Notes: a model not told the origin generated them from the letters alone. A stretch of DNA of 64,000 nucleotides from Chitinophaga sp. S165 (GCF_003182155.1 NZ_QGTG01000017.1:1-64000); one strand, 5' to 3'. Shown: positions 45,347 through 55,147, numbered from the stretch's first letter. Translations and numbers: made by a program.

Positions 45347-48300
45347 ATGACTATGATAACCAATAAAGGCTTCTATCTGCTTAGAGCTCCATTGCTGCCG
45401 GTAGACTTTTTAACCCGCTTTTTACAGCTTCCATATGCTGCATTGGCTGACGAGATAAAACAGACATTTACCGATCCTTATCTGGCGGAAGCTATTTATA
45501 TCGCATCACCGGAACTAAGCAATGAATTACGGAAATGGCAGAGAGGGCAGCTCACCGGAGAGAAGGACATTAACAAACTGGTTTTGTCACTGTTCAGATA
45601 CCTGTTACGCATGAGTACCCGTTGTACCCCCTATGGTCTGTTTGCCGGTTGTGCAACCGGGGCATTTGACACATTCACCAATATCAATGTCGAAGATGTA
45701 ATGGCTCACCGGAAATACTGCCGGCTGGATATGAACTATGTCGCCGAACTGGCAGAAAAGATAGCACTGATACCGGCTGTACGGGAGCAGTTACATTATT
45801 ATCCGAATAACTCGTTATACCAAACGGGAGATACGTATCGTTATGCAGCATTCACCGTTAAAAATAAGTTCCGCTTATATGATCTTACTGCTGTCAACTA
45901 TTCAAACTACCTGGAAGAGATATTAGAAAAGGCGGCTACTGGCGCTACTATCGGGGAGCTTTGTGCACATATGACAAGCGAGGAGATCACGGAAGATGAA
46001 GCCAGGGAATTCTTATCAGAACTGATAGACAGCCAAGTGCTTATCAGCGAGCTGGAACCGACCATTACAGGTGAAGAATTTTTCCATGTACTGACCAGGA
46101 AGCTAAAAGGGCTACAGCATACGGAAGGCATTCATGAGACTTTGTCTGCCATTAAGCAACTACTCAGCGTACCTACAGCTGGTATTGACAAGTACCTGCA
46201 AACACATCATCTTGTTAAACAATTACTGCCAGATACTAACAACAAAGACCTTGTACAGACAGATCTTTTCCTTTCTACCACGGCCAATACCATCAGCCAA
46301 CAAACCATCTCGGAAATACAGGAACAGCTAACCAGCCTATGGAAACTGCCGGCACCAGACCGGACCAGTGATCTGCAAAACTTCAGTAAAAATTTCAGAG
46401 AGCGGTATGAAGAACAGGAAATTCCACTGGCCATTGCGCTGGATACGGAAGCCGGTATCGGGTATGGAGCTTATACCAGTCACTATGCTGCCTACGCGCC
46501 TTTACTGGACGATATCGTGATAAAGAGTGTAGCTACATCGGACAGCATTTCCTGGAATAAAATGCGGGACTTCCAGGTAAAACGATACCTGGAATGTATA
46601 CAACAGCAACAAACGGAAATTGTATTGACTGATGCGGACATAGAAAGTCTTTCAACTATAGAGGGTATCCCTGTTCCTGACAGCTTTTATCTCATGGGAA
46701 GTATTGTCAGTGAGAGTGCACAGGCTGTAGACAATGGGAACTATCTGTTTGACTTTAGCTCCTGTGGCGGACCTTCAGCAGCCAATCTACTGGGCAGGTT
46801 CTGTCATGGCGATGACATACTCAAAGAGAAAGTACAGGAATGTCTCAAGGAAGAAGCACAGCACAATCCTGACATCATCTATGCAGAGATCATTCATTTA
46901 CCTGAAGCCCGTACAGGGAACATCCTGCTACGACCACAATTAAGGGATTACGAGATTATATATCTGGGCAAGGGCAGTGTTGACGCAGATCATCAGCTAC
47001 CTGTAACAGACCTGATGGTACTGGTAGAAAATAATACGATCATCCTCCGATCCCGGAAGTTTAATAAAAGGGTAATTCCCCGTTTAAGTACAGCACATAA
47101 CTTCAGCATGGGTAGCCTTCCGATGTATAAGTTCCTCTGCGACCTTCAGTTTCAGGAACTGCATCATGCCACTGGCTGGCAATGGAACCTGCCAGTAACA
47201 GCACCTTTTCTGCCACGGGTCCGTTATAAGAAATTCGTGCTCCAGAAATGCACCTGGACGTTGCATAAAAAAGACTATCCCCTGCTTGTAAAACATGCAG
47301 GTGCACAGGATCATTTCCGCATATTTAAAGACATCAGAGCGGCTTTACGTTTGCCCCGGTATCTATCTATTACAGAAAGGGACAATGAGCTGTTTATTGA
47401 CCTGGAAAACGAGTCCTGCGTGCATCTACTGGTGGCCACGCTGCTTAAAACAGAGGAGGTCACCTTACAGGAAGTATTGCAAGCACCGGGAAATTGCTGG
47501 GTAGCAGGACCTGCCGGACGTTTTACCAACGAATTGATCATTCCCTTTAAAAGTACAGTAGTCAAACAGGCAAAAACACTCGTTCCTATTAATATTACAA
47601 CACTTCCACAACGGCACTTCCTGCCAGGTAGTGAATGGCTGTATGTAAAAATATATGCCGGCATCAATACAACGGAGAAAGTCCTTAGAACAGTGATCAA
47701 ACCATTGGTGGAAGATCTTAACAGGAAGGGTATTATCGATAAGTGGTTCTTCATCCGGTATACCGATCCGGATGACCATATCAGGGTACGTTTCCATCAT
47801 GCTAATAATAAAGACTTCTGGAAAACGGTGCTATCGGAACTTAATACGATCATTTCCCGGGAACTAGATCCCGGTCTGATTCATAAAATACAGACGGATA
47901 CTTATATCAGGGAAATAGAACGGTATGGCGCTGATACTATTGAATGGAGTGAAAGTCTTTTCTGCTACGACAGCGAGGCGGTATTAGGCTGTATTGATCT
48001 GCTGGAAGGTGAAGAGGGAGAAAATTATCGCTGGCTGCTGACTTTGCGTGGAGTAGACATGCTATTACAGGATTTCGGTTATTCACTACAACAGAAATCC
48101 GCGTATCTGAAAAGATTACAACATCACTTCTTCCAGGAGTTTGGCGGAGGTCAGTCTTTACAGACCCAATTAAACAGTGGTTACCGGAAATATATGCGGC
48201 AGATCAGCACCTTCCTGGACGCCCGCCAGGACACAGAAAATGAAATAGAAGAAGCGATAGCCCTATTCGCAATAAGGTCATCCCACATCCGGCAAGCAAT

Positions 48301-48469
48301 ACAACATGCACCTGTTGAGCGATGGGATGACCTAATTGGCAGTTATATTCATATGTTCCTGAACCGGATGTTATTATCTAACCAACGGAAACAGGAACTG
48401 ATCATCTATCATTTCCTGAACAAATATTATGAGTCGCAGGTCGCTATGCAAAAGCAGCAGCTTATTTAG
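45347..48469 (+). CDS. LanB-type lanthipeptide dehydratase
   Basis: A full-length class I dehydratase of about 1040 residues. It uses glutamyl-tRNA to activate Ser/Thr and then eliminates glutamate. The N-terminal glutamylation domain has the typical RMSTRCTPYGLFAGCATG near residue 95. The C-terminal elimination domain starts near LPGSEWLYVKIYAG, about 770, with DKWFFIRYTDPDDHIRVRFH. It is not split into two genes. The start is chosen at the ATG at 45347, and 45353 is also possible. The last 8 bases overlap the convergent beta-lactamase gene. Confidence 0.92.
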   Translation: MTMITNKGFYLLRAPLLPVDFLTRFLQLPYAALADEIKQTFTDPYLAEAIYIASPELSNELRKWQRGQLTGEKDINKLVLSLFRYLLRMSTRCTPYGLFAGCATGAFDTFTNINVEDVMAHRKYCRLDMNYVAELAEKIALIPAVREQLHYYPNNSLYQTGDTYRYAAFTVKNKFRLYDLTAVNYSNYLEEILEKAATGATIGELCAHMTSEEITEDEAREFLSELIDSQVLISELEPTITGEEFFHVLTRKLKGLQHTEGIHETLSAIKQLLSVPTAGIDKYLQTHHLVKQLLPDTNNKDLVQTDLFLSTTANTISQQTISEIQEQLTSLWKLPAPDRTSDLQNFSKNFRERYEEQEIPLAIALDTEAGIGYGAYTSHYAAYAPLLDDIVIKSVATSDSISWNKMRDFQVKRYLECIQQQQTEIVLTDADIESLSTIEGIPVPDSFYLMGSIVSESAQAVDNGNYLFDFSSCGGPSAANLLGRFCHGDDILKEKVQECLKEEAQHNPDIIYAEIIHLPEARTGNILLRPQLRDYEIIYLGKGSVDADHQLPVTDLMVLVENNTIILRSRKFNKRVIPRLSTAHNFSMGSLPMYKFLCDLQFQELHHATGWQWNLPVTAPFLPRVRYKKFVLQKCTWTLHKKDYPLLVKHAGAQDHFRIFKDIRAALRLPRYLSITERDNELFIDLENESCVHLLVATLLKTEEVTLQEVLQAPGNCWVAGPAGRFTNELIIPFKSTVVKQAKTLVPINITTLPQRHFLPGSEWLYVKIYAGINTTEKVLRTVIKPLVEDLNRKGIIDKWFFIRYTDPDDHIRVRFHHANNKDFWKTVLSELNTIISRELDPGLIHKIQTDTYIREIERYGADTIEWSESLFCYDSEAVLGCIDLLEGEEGENYRWLLTLRGVDMLLQDFGYSLQQKSAYLKRLQHHFFQEFGGGQSLQTQLNSGYRKYMRQISTFLDARQDTENEIEEAIALFAIRSSHIRQAIQHAPVERWDDLIGSYIHMFLNRMLLSNQRKQELIIYHFLNKYYESQVAMQKQQLI

Positions 48470-49352
48470 CGGTATTCCAGAACAAATGCGTCAGCTGTGC
48501 AACAATGGCATCGCGGGTGGCTTCATCTGCTTTTGAATTACTTACAAAAACGGCGATCGCATAATGCTTGCCATTGGGCAGGGTGACAATTCCTACATCG
48601 TTTGTTGCCGCAGTAATACCGGCCGCACTGGTACCTGAAGTACCTGTTTTATGTGCCACGACTGCGTCTTTAGGCAATAAGCCTCTCATTCTGTTGGGAC
48701 ATGTGGTCGTTTCTCTCAGGACTTTCAGCAAAAAGTCGTTGCTGGTTTTAGAGAGATACCTGCCGGCATACACCTTCTGTAACAAACCAAGCATGGCTAC
48801 CGGCGATGACCAGTTTGTATATTGTACATCCCATGCCTGCCCCATTTGCTTTTCTGTTGCTTTGATCGCGATGCTGTCGATACCAAGACCATGAATATAC
48901 TTATTCACATATTCAGTGCCTCCCACTAAGCGGAACAGCAGATCACAGCCATTATTATCGCTCTGGGATACAGTATATGCCAGGATATCTCTCAGCTTCA
49001 TATCTGTGCCTTCCGGGAATTTGTCACGGATAGGGCTCCAGGTCTTCGGCATTAAATCCTCTTTCCTGATATGGATAACCTCATCGAGGGCCAGCTTTCC
49101 CTTGTCTACCTGATCGAGTACAGCTATTGCCAGTGGAAACTTGAATACGCTCTGCATAGGAAAGCGGTCATTCCCGTTCAGGGTCATGGTATCTCCATCC
49201 TCCAGAGACAACATGGCCATACCAACATGTCCCTGTGCGGCTCCGGCTATCTCATAAACCTTATTTCTATCAATATTTTTTTGAGCAGTGCTTTGAAGAG
49301 TGAGCAGTAAAAAAGGCAGCGCAAGACTGCCGCATAAAATACGATGCTTCAT
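48462..49352 (-). CDS. Class A beta-lactamase (subclass A2-like)
   Basis: A 296-residue exported serine beta-lactamase (signal ends QSTAQ). The key motifs are intact: SVFK (Ser68, Lys71), SDN (131-133), Glu167 in ATEKQMGQAWDVQYTNW, and KTG (235-237). The long segment with VQYTNW after the catalytic Glu is typical of the CfxA/PER-like branch found in Bacteroidota. It should hydrolyse penicillins or cephalosporins. The start at 49352 gives a good signal peptide and lies 10 bases after the NRPS-like gene, so the two form an operon. It could serve self-protection or have nothing to do with the NRPS product. Confidence 0.92.
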   Translation of the reverse strand: MKHRILCGSLALPFLLLTLQSTAQKNIDRNKVYEIAGAAQGHVGMAMLSLEDGDTMTLNGNDRFPMQSVFKFPLAIAVLDQVDKGKLALDEVIHIRKEDLMPKTWSPIRDKFPEGTDMKLRDILAYTVSQSDNNGCDLLFRLVGGTEYVNKYIHGLGIDSIAIKATEKQMGQAWDVQYTNWSSPVAMLGLLQKVYAGRYLSKTSNDFLLKVLRETTTCPNRMRGLLPKDAVVAHKTGTSGTSAAGITAATNDVGIVTLPNGKHYAIAVFVSNSKADEATRDAIVAQLTHLFWNTAK

Positions 49353-49362
49353 TGGGTCAATA

Positions 49363-52005
49363 CTATTTACTATCTGTGTCCTGTTTTGTGCGATCGTCCA
49401 CCAATCGCTGCAACAAGATAGCGAAATCTTTATCATTGGGAGGCATTAGAAATGTCTTGTGATTGCCTTTGACAACATGTATATTGATCCCTTTCAATGC
49501 GTACGGTTTCCAACCCAGATAAACGGGATCATCCAGAAAATATAGCCTTGTATCTACGCGGAATAGATCTATTACGCAGGCATCGGAAGGTTGCATGTGA
49601 TATTTGCGGTAGGCAGCTTCATATTTTTCATTGATCTTATCTTCCGCTGTCTCTGATTCTGCCGGGCCTTGCAATCCCATATATACGGCGAACTCGTTGT
49701 ATTTGCGAATGAAGAAAGATTGTTGATAACGAAGTGTTTCCATAGGCTGCCGTGCGAGAGAACCTGTTATAAAAAGCAACTTGGGAAACTGGCGTTTTAT
49801 TTTCGTAATATATTTAGGGAGACCGGTTTCAAAATACCCAACATTGTAGGCATAGGTGTCCAGCATCGCCAGTATCTTCACTCGCTTGCCCATCATTTGT
49901 AACTGCCGGCACATTTCAAAAGCAACAATGCCACCATATGAGTATCCGGCCAGGATATATTCATCTGTAAAGTCTTTCTTCAGTAACGCAGCAATATATT
50001 CTGCCGCCATATCCTCTATCGTTTCAAATGGCTCGTCCACCCCATTCAGCCCTCTTGGCTGAAAACCATATACCGGCTGATCAGGGTCCATGTTACGGGC
50101 AATGTTGTTGAACAGCAGCACATTCATATCGAGGCCATTGACGAAGAAAATGGGTGGTTTATTTCCTGTAGGTTTTACAGGTACCAGTAACTCCCATGAA
50201 ATGGACTGGTCGTCCAGCTCCATCTGTTTAGAGAGCTTTTCAACAGTATTGGCAGTGAATAAACTAGCGAGCGGCAAACGTTTCCCGGTTTCTCTTTCGA
50301 GCCTCGCCATGATTTGCATAGCGATAATGGAAGTACCTCCCAGTTCAAAAAAGTCGTCTCTGATACCCACCTGGTCCACATGCAACAGATCACTCCAGAT
50401 ACCTGCAATGAGCCTTTCCTGTTCTGTACGAGGAGCGGTGTATATTCTATTAGCCTTTTCCATTTCCTGCCTCATCGCCTCCAATGCATTCCGGTCTACC
50501 TTACCGTTAGGCGACAAGGGGAAGCCAGGCAGTGTCACAAAATTGCTGGGCACCATGTATTCAGGCAAGGTTTTTCTTAATGCCTGTAGCCATTCTGCGA
50601 AGTGTGCGGTATAACCTTGTTCGAGGACAATATATGCTACCAGTCGTTCATCTTTAGGCAGGACAACTACATCCTTTACTCCCTTTTGTTTACTCAGGGT
50701 ATGTTCAATTTCCCCCAGTTCAATCCTGTACCCCCGGATCTTTACCTGATGATCTATTCTGCCCAGGCACTGGATCTCTCCTCCCCCGACAATTCTGCCG
50801 AGATCTCCTGTTTTATACATTCGCGCTCCAGGCATGTCAGAGAAAGGATCGTCCATAAACAACTGCTCGTTTAGTTCGGGCCTGTTCATATACCCCTTAC
50901 CTACTCCTACGCCGCCCATGAAGATCTCTCCTACTGTGCCATCAGGCACCGGTCTTAGCTGATTATCCAGGATATAGGCGAACATATTATTGATAGGGCG
51001 CCCAACAGTGATGATTTCGTCATCCGCATGTATCCGCTTATATGTAGACCATACAGTAGTTTCTGTGGGACCGTACATATTCCATAAGGAGTCGCACTTC
51101 TCCAATAATCTTTCCGCCAGTTTCTTGGACAAGGCCTCACCGCCGATCAAAGCTTTTATAGGTAATCTTCCACTCCAGGATTCCAGCATCATCCTCCAGG
51201 TAGCTGGAGTTGCCTGCATCACTGTTACGCCCTGTTGTTTGACGATCTCCATCAGCAACCGGGTGTCCTTCGATGTTGCAGCATCTGTTAATACAACTTC
51301 GGCTCCGGTTATTAAGGGAAGGTATAGTTCGAGACCAGAAATATCGAAAGAAATTGTCGTAAGTGCCAATACCCTGTCACTCTCATCCAGGCCGGGTTCT
51401 TGTTGCATTTCTATAAGGAAATTCATCAATCCACGTTGTGTGATCTGTGCACCTTTTGGCCTTCCAGTAGATCCGGATGTGAATAACACATAAACAACGT
51501 CATCCATATTGGTAGTTATGACCGGAGGCTCCACGGAATATAATGGCGACTGCCGGCGCAGGTCTTCCAACAGGATCACCTTTCCTTTAGCCTGAAATCT
51601 ATTGCCGTATTTTTCTTCGGTGATCAGAAAACCAGCCTCCGTATCTTCCAACATGAATTCAATTCTCGCCTGGGGATATTCGGGATCTAGTGGCACATAG
51701 GCAGCACCAGACTTGACAATAGCCAACATAATGATCACCATTTCGGGAGAGCGGTCAACTGCAAGACCGACAATGCAGCCACGTTTAACGCCATATTCTG
51801 CAAGTAGCCTTGCATATTGGTTAGCAGAATTATTTAAATTAAAATAAGTCAACACATCATCTCTGAAGCGTAGCGCGATCTTATCGGGGTACTGTAACGC
51901 TTTTTCATGGATGAGTTCCGGTAAAGAACGTAACTCGAATGGGCTTGAATTGCGATAGTCCGATGTAAGCGTGGAATCCCGTGTATTCTCATGTCTCTCT
52001 GACAT
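49363..52005 (-). CDS. NRPS-like A-T-TE enzyme, glycine-type specificity code
   Basis: An 880-residue single-module enzyme: adenylation domain (about 30-510, LFTSGSTGRPKG near 174-185), carrier domain with Ser559 (FFELGGTSI), and thioesterase (about 605-870, Ser689 in GYSYGG, C-terminal His in KGNHKTF). There is no condensation domain. By hand alignment to the GrsA Phe domain, the ten pocket residues read DILQIGMVWK, close to the published glycine code DILQLGLIWK. The TE would release, dimerise or transfer the loaded amino acid. It leads a two-gene unit with the beta-lactamase. Confidence 0.9.
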   Translation of the reverse strand: MSERHENTRDSTLTSDYRNSSPFELRSLPELIHEKALQYPDKIALRFRDDVLTYFNLNNSANQYARLLAEYGVKRGCIVGLAVDRSPEMVIIMLAIVKSGAAYVPLDPEYPQARIEFMLEDTEAGFLITEEKYGNRFQAKGKVILLEDLRRQSPLYSVEPPVITTNMDDVVYVLFTSGSTGRPKGAQITQRGLMNFLIEMQQEPGLDESDRVLALTTISFDISGLELYLPLITGAEVVLTDAATSKDTRLLMEIVKQQGVTVMQATPATWRMMLESWSGRLPIKALIGGEALSKKLAERLLEKCDSLWNMYGPTETTVWSTYKRIHADDEIITVGRPINNMFAYILDNQLRPVPDGTVGEIFMGGVGVGKGYMNRPELNEQLFMDDPFSDMPGARMYKTGDLGRIVGGGEIQCLGRIDHQVKIRGYRIELGEIEHTLSKQKGVKDVVVLPKDERLVAYIVLEQGYTAHFAEWLQALRKTLPEYMVPSNFVTLPGFPLSPNGKVDRNALEAMRQEMEKANRIYTAPRTEQERLIAGIWSDLLHVDQVGIRDDFFELGGTSIIAMQIMARLERETGKRLPLASLFTANTVEKLSKQMELDDQSISWELLVPVKPTGNKPPIFFVNGLDMNVLLFNNIARNMDPDQPVYGFQPRGLNGVDEPFETIEDMAAEYIAALLKKDFTDEYILAGYSYGGIVAFEMCRQLQMMGKRVKILAMLDTYAYNVGYFETGLPKYITKIKRQFPKLLFITGSLARQPMETLRYQQSFFIRKYNEFAVYMGLQGPAESETAEDKINEKYEAAYRKYHMQPSDACVIDLFRVDTRLYFLDDPVYLGWKPYALKGINIHVVKGNHKTFLMPPNDKDFAILLQRLVDDRTKQDTDSK

Positions 52006-52340
52006 AGTCCTTCATATATGGTCCTGATTATATATTTCTAACAAGCAAAAACCGGAATTAGTTCGGCCTTATCAAATAATCCCATCTATAGCTGATCTGT
52101 CCGTAGCAGGTATACTTTCCCCAAAAGTATCAGTGGATACTGACTGTCACGGTAATTGTACTGCCAATAATAACCTAAATTTAAATAGAAAAAATGATGG
52201 ATGAATTGATGAGTTGCTTTTCTTCCGAGGGAGTCCATTTATTCACATATGTGAATGGTCAGGGAAACAGACTGTCGTTACTTTACATTGTGCATGGGAC
52301 GTAGAGGTCCGGCACTTTTACACAAAAAAAACTAAACATC
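52006..52340. other. Divergent intergenic region with a 16-bp palindrome
   Basis: This 335-base stretch holds no gene. A TACTTTTG on the minus strand at 52122-52129 fits a -7 element for the NRPS-like gene, but no TTG is found at the right distance. A perfect palindrome ATTCACATATGTGAAT at 52241-52256 lies 85 bases before the next plus-strand gene and looks like an operator. Confidence 0.5.
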
Positions 52341-53063
52341 ATGAACGACTTATTAAAACTTGTAATAGATGCCCATGGCGGATTGTCAAATTGGGAACGC
52401 TTTGAGACCATTTCGGCACATCTTAAAAATGGCGGTGTTACCTGGCCTATGAAAGGCCACCCGGAAGTGATGAATGAAATTGATGTAACCGTCAATCTTA
52501 AAAAGCAATGGGCATCACATTATCCTTTTGTCCAGAAAGGCTGGCACACGGTTTTCCGCGGAAACTATGTAGCCATTGAAAATGTAAATGGCGAAGTTGT
52601 GGAAGAACTGTCTGCCCCTCGCGACTCCTTCAATGGACACAACCTGGAGACACCCTGGAGCAGGTTGCAACTGGTCTACTTTATCGGCTATGCCATGTGG
52701 ACTTATTTTAATGCTCCTTTCAACTTTGCTTCACCTGATTATGAAGTAACAGAACTTGAACCGTGGGAAGAGAATGGAGAAACCTGGCGCAGGTTAAGAG
52801 TGAAGTTTCCTGAAGGTGTAGCCAGCCACGGCGCGGTGCAGACATTTTATGTCGGCGCAGATGGTCTGATCAGAAGGCATGACTACGACGTTGACGTTTT
52901 GGGAGGTGCAGGCGCGGCTCATTATCTATCAGATTACGTGGATGTTTCCGGTATCAAGGTTGCCACCAAAAGGCGTGTATATGCAAGGCTTGAAAACAAT
53001 ATGCCTTTAACGCCAGAGCCTTTGCTGGTTTCCATTGACCTGAGCGATATTAAGTTCAGTTAG
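52341..53063 (+). CDS. Conserved-looking cytoplasmic protein of unknown function
   Basis: A 240-residue protein without a signal peptide. It begins MNDLLKLVIDAHGGLSNWER and has many beta-strand-like segments with conserved-looking aromatics (PWSRLQLVYFIGYAMWTYFN near residues 95-114, ending QTFYVGADGLIRRHDYDVDV). The pattern resembles a single-domain beta fold such as LolA/outer-membrane lipoprotein-sorting-like proteins, but without an export signal. I cannot name a function. It sits next to the remnant of a Crp/Fnr regulator; genes of this type are often adjacent to small stress regulators. Confidence 0.6.
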   Translation: MNDLLKLVIDAHGGLSNWERFETISAHLKNGGVTWPMKGHPEVMNEIDVTVNLKKQWASHYPFVQKGWHTVFRGNYVAIENVNGEVVEELSAPRDSFNGHNLETPWSRLQLVYFIGYAMWTYFNAPFNFASPDYEVTELEPWEENGETWRRLRVKFPEGVASHGAVQTFYVGADGLIRRHDYDVDVLGGAGAAHYLSDYVDVSGIKVATKRRVYARLENNMPLTPEPLLVSIDLSDIKFS

Positions 53064-53086
53064 CCTTTTGTTGTAAGACCTACTAT

Positions 53087-53497
53087 TCAACCTGGAAGTG
53101 TTATACATCTCCATGCTGAATAGTATTGGCCATGCGTTCTAATCCTGCCTAAAGATTGCGGAGCAATGCCCAGGTAAGAGGCGATATGATAGTTGGAGAA
53201 CATCTGTATCAGATGCGGCTCTTCCTCCAACAGCTTATGAGATCGTTGTGTAGCATCCATCATCAGCATGGTAAATACCCTGTCATAAGTATAGATGAAA
53301 GCCTTTTCATTAAGCTTACGTATCCACCGTTCAAAGACCGCAGAATGCTCTATCAGGAACTCGTTCTGTTCTCTGGTGATCTTTATGGCCTGTACATCTG
53401 TTAATGTTTCTATATGAAAACAAAGTTTGAGACTATCAAACACTTCAGGCGAAATGTGATTACCCGATGCAGGATTATTGCAGCAATAATTAGTAAT
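53087..53497 (-). pseudogene. Remnant of a Crp/Fnr-family regulator
   Basis: The minus-strand frame from 53497 to 53087 matches the second half of a Crp/Fnr-type regulator: the end of the cyclic-nucleotide-like domain (SPEVFDSLKLCFHIETLTDVQ) and then the C-terminal HTH (SNYHIASYLGIAPQSLGRIR). A TAA at 53498-53500 closes the frame upstream where about 80 residues of the sensor domain should be. The only start, a GTG at 53443, gives 118 residues, well below the usual ~190. It may be a broken gene or an assembly error. Confidence 0.65.
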
Positions 53498-53582
53498 TTA
53501 CATAATATAACCAGCCCGTTGTCCCTGGAAAATGTTCAACCCAGCACACTCATTTTTATATACATTTTCAAACCATTCATTT

Positions 53583-55019
53583 ATGAAAAAACTTTTACTC
53601 AATTTGTTAGCCATCGTATTTGCATGTACCTCTCTAAGGGGGGCATCTAACACGGCAGATACCACATTACCCTGCGTATCTGCCTATGAGCCTAACAACA
53701 CAGACGAAACAGCCGCATTGATACCGACGAATACGGACATTCAAGGCGCGATATACCCTTCGGGCGATAATGATACTTATCAGATAAATGCCCCGGCTAA
53801 TTCGGCGATACATATCACCCTACATAATCCAGCCGCCAACACATATCTGGGAATTTACAACGACGCCACCGGAGAATATGACTGGTCGCTTGATCCAGCC
53901 GTCGACGTCGTTCTCAATTTTAACACCGTCGGAGGAAGATGTTATATCTATGTAGGCGCTTATGGAGAACCTTCGGAAACCTGTTATACACTTAATGTTG
54001 GATTGGCAATTCCCCCACTCTGCCTAGACACTTTTGAGTACAACGATATATTGGATTCTGCAAAGACTATTGCTATCGGACAAACAGTCGCAGGCAGGAT
54101 CTCAGATTACGTTGACAGAGATTACTTTAAATTTACGATCGACACGCCGTCTACCATCAGTGCGTATATGACGAATGTTGTTTCAGAACATCTGCAATTC
54201 GACATTAAAAATGCTAATGGTATACCTCTCCGTTCAGGTGTATATGATGCAACCAATAAAACCAAACATCTTTTCCAGTACGGAGCACCTGCAGGTACTT
54301 ACTACATTGAAACCAGCAGTCAGGGACTTGCCATCAGTCCCGAATGCTATCAGCTGACGGTGAACACCCAGCCATCACAGGAATGCGCAGATTGGTATGA
54401 GCCTAATAATAACGACATTGAAGCTCCCGAAATACCAATTAATACTGACATCATTTCAAAACTACAGGATCCGGACTTCTATCTGTTCTATGTCCCTTCA
54501 GGTGCATATTACTGTGAAGTAAGAGCAGACGGTCTCTGGCCTGATTGCCGGGTAATCGTGACAGATCCCTTCCTTGCTGACGTTGGATTTGACCATGTAG
54601 AATACAATGAAGACTATGGTTCTGTAGAAATATTCAATGGAGGAGGTAACTACTATCTCGTAGAAGTCAATCCTTACACAGGTGGGACCTCATCCGATAA
54701 GTGTTATAAGCTGAGAATAAATGTACCCGGGGCCGCCGCTCGAAAAGGAGCGCCCACAAACAGAAATGAAGCTATCACACCAGTTAAGTTATATCCGGTA
54801 CCAACGACAGGTAAAGTCTTTATGGAGATTAACACCAAAGGCGAAAACGAAAAATATATCACCATATCTGACCTCAACGGCCGTGTTCTCTCAAGGCAGA
54901 AGTATGGCGTTGTGAATGGCCTCAATAAACTGGAAATCAACCTTCCATCAACGCTTACCAATGGTGTGTATATTATCTCTGATGGCAAACAATCCAAGAA
55001 GATCCTGGTGAGACGCTGA
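53583..55019 (+). CDS. T9SS-exported protein with three PPC-like repeats
   Basis: A 478-residue protein with a signal peptide (MKKLLLNLLAIVFACTSLRG). Three repeats begin with YEPNNTDET, FEYNDILDS and YEPNNNDIE and have the size of bacterial pre-peptidase C-terminal domains. The last ~75 residues (VKLYPVPTTGKVFMEI to the end ILVRR) are a Por-secretion-system C-terminal sorting domain, so type IX secretion should carry it to the surface. No catalytic domain is present, which is unusual for PPC proteins, so it may bind a surface or a glycan. The ATG at 53583 starts the signal peptide. Confidence 0.85.
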   Translation: MKKLLLNLLAIVFACTSLRGASNTADTTLPCVSAYEPNNTDETAALIPTNTDIQGAIYPSGDNDTYQINAPANSAIHITLHNPAANTYLGIYNDATGEYDWSLDPAVDVVLNFNTVGGRCYIYVGAYGEPSETCYTLNVGLAIPPLCLDTFEYNDILDSAKTIAIGQTVAGRISDYVDRDYFKFTIDTPSTISAYMTNVVSEHLQFDIKNANGIPLRSGVYDATNKTKHLFQYGAPAGTYYIETSSQGLAISPECYQLTVNTQPSQECADWYEPNNNDIEAPEIPINTDIISKLQDPDFYLFYVPSGAYYCEVRADGLWPDCRVIVTDPFLADVGFDHVEYNEDYGSVEIFNGGGNYYLVEVNPYTGGTSSDKCYKLRINVPGAAARKGAPTNRNEAITPVKLYPVPTTGKVFMEINTKGENEKYITISDLNGRVLSRQKYGVVNGLNKLEINLPSTLTNGVYIISDGKQSKKILVRR

Positions 55020-55062
55020 TCTTCTGAAACGATGCTGGCTGGTATTAACAACATAAATAGAC

Positions 55063-55147
55063 ATCATTAGTTATGAGGAGGGCTGAGAAACCATTTTAAT
55101 GAAGTTCCTCTCAGTCCTCCGATACTAATGATCGTACTCATCTTTTT
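55063..55147 (+). terminator. Imperfect hairpin terminator after the T9SS protein
   Basis: Arms of about 28 bases (55063-55092 and 55105-55132) pair with a few mismatches. A T-run (CTTTTTG) follows at 55142-55147. It lies about 45 bases after the stop. Confidence 0.6.

Noticed and set aside
53474..53490. Palindrome ATTATTGC-A-GCAATAAT as an operator
   Set aside because: It falls within the remnant frame of the Crp/Fnr gene and has no supporting context.
53583..55019. PPC-containing protein as a secreted protease
   Set aside because: No protease motif was found in the repeats or elsewhere in the protein.
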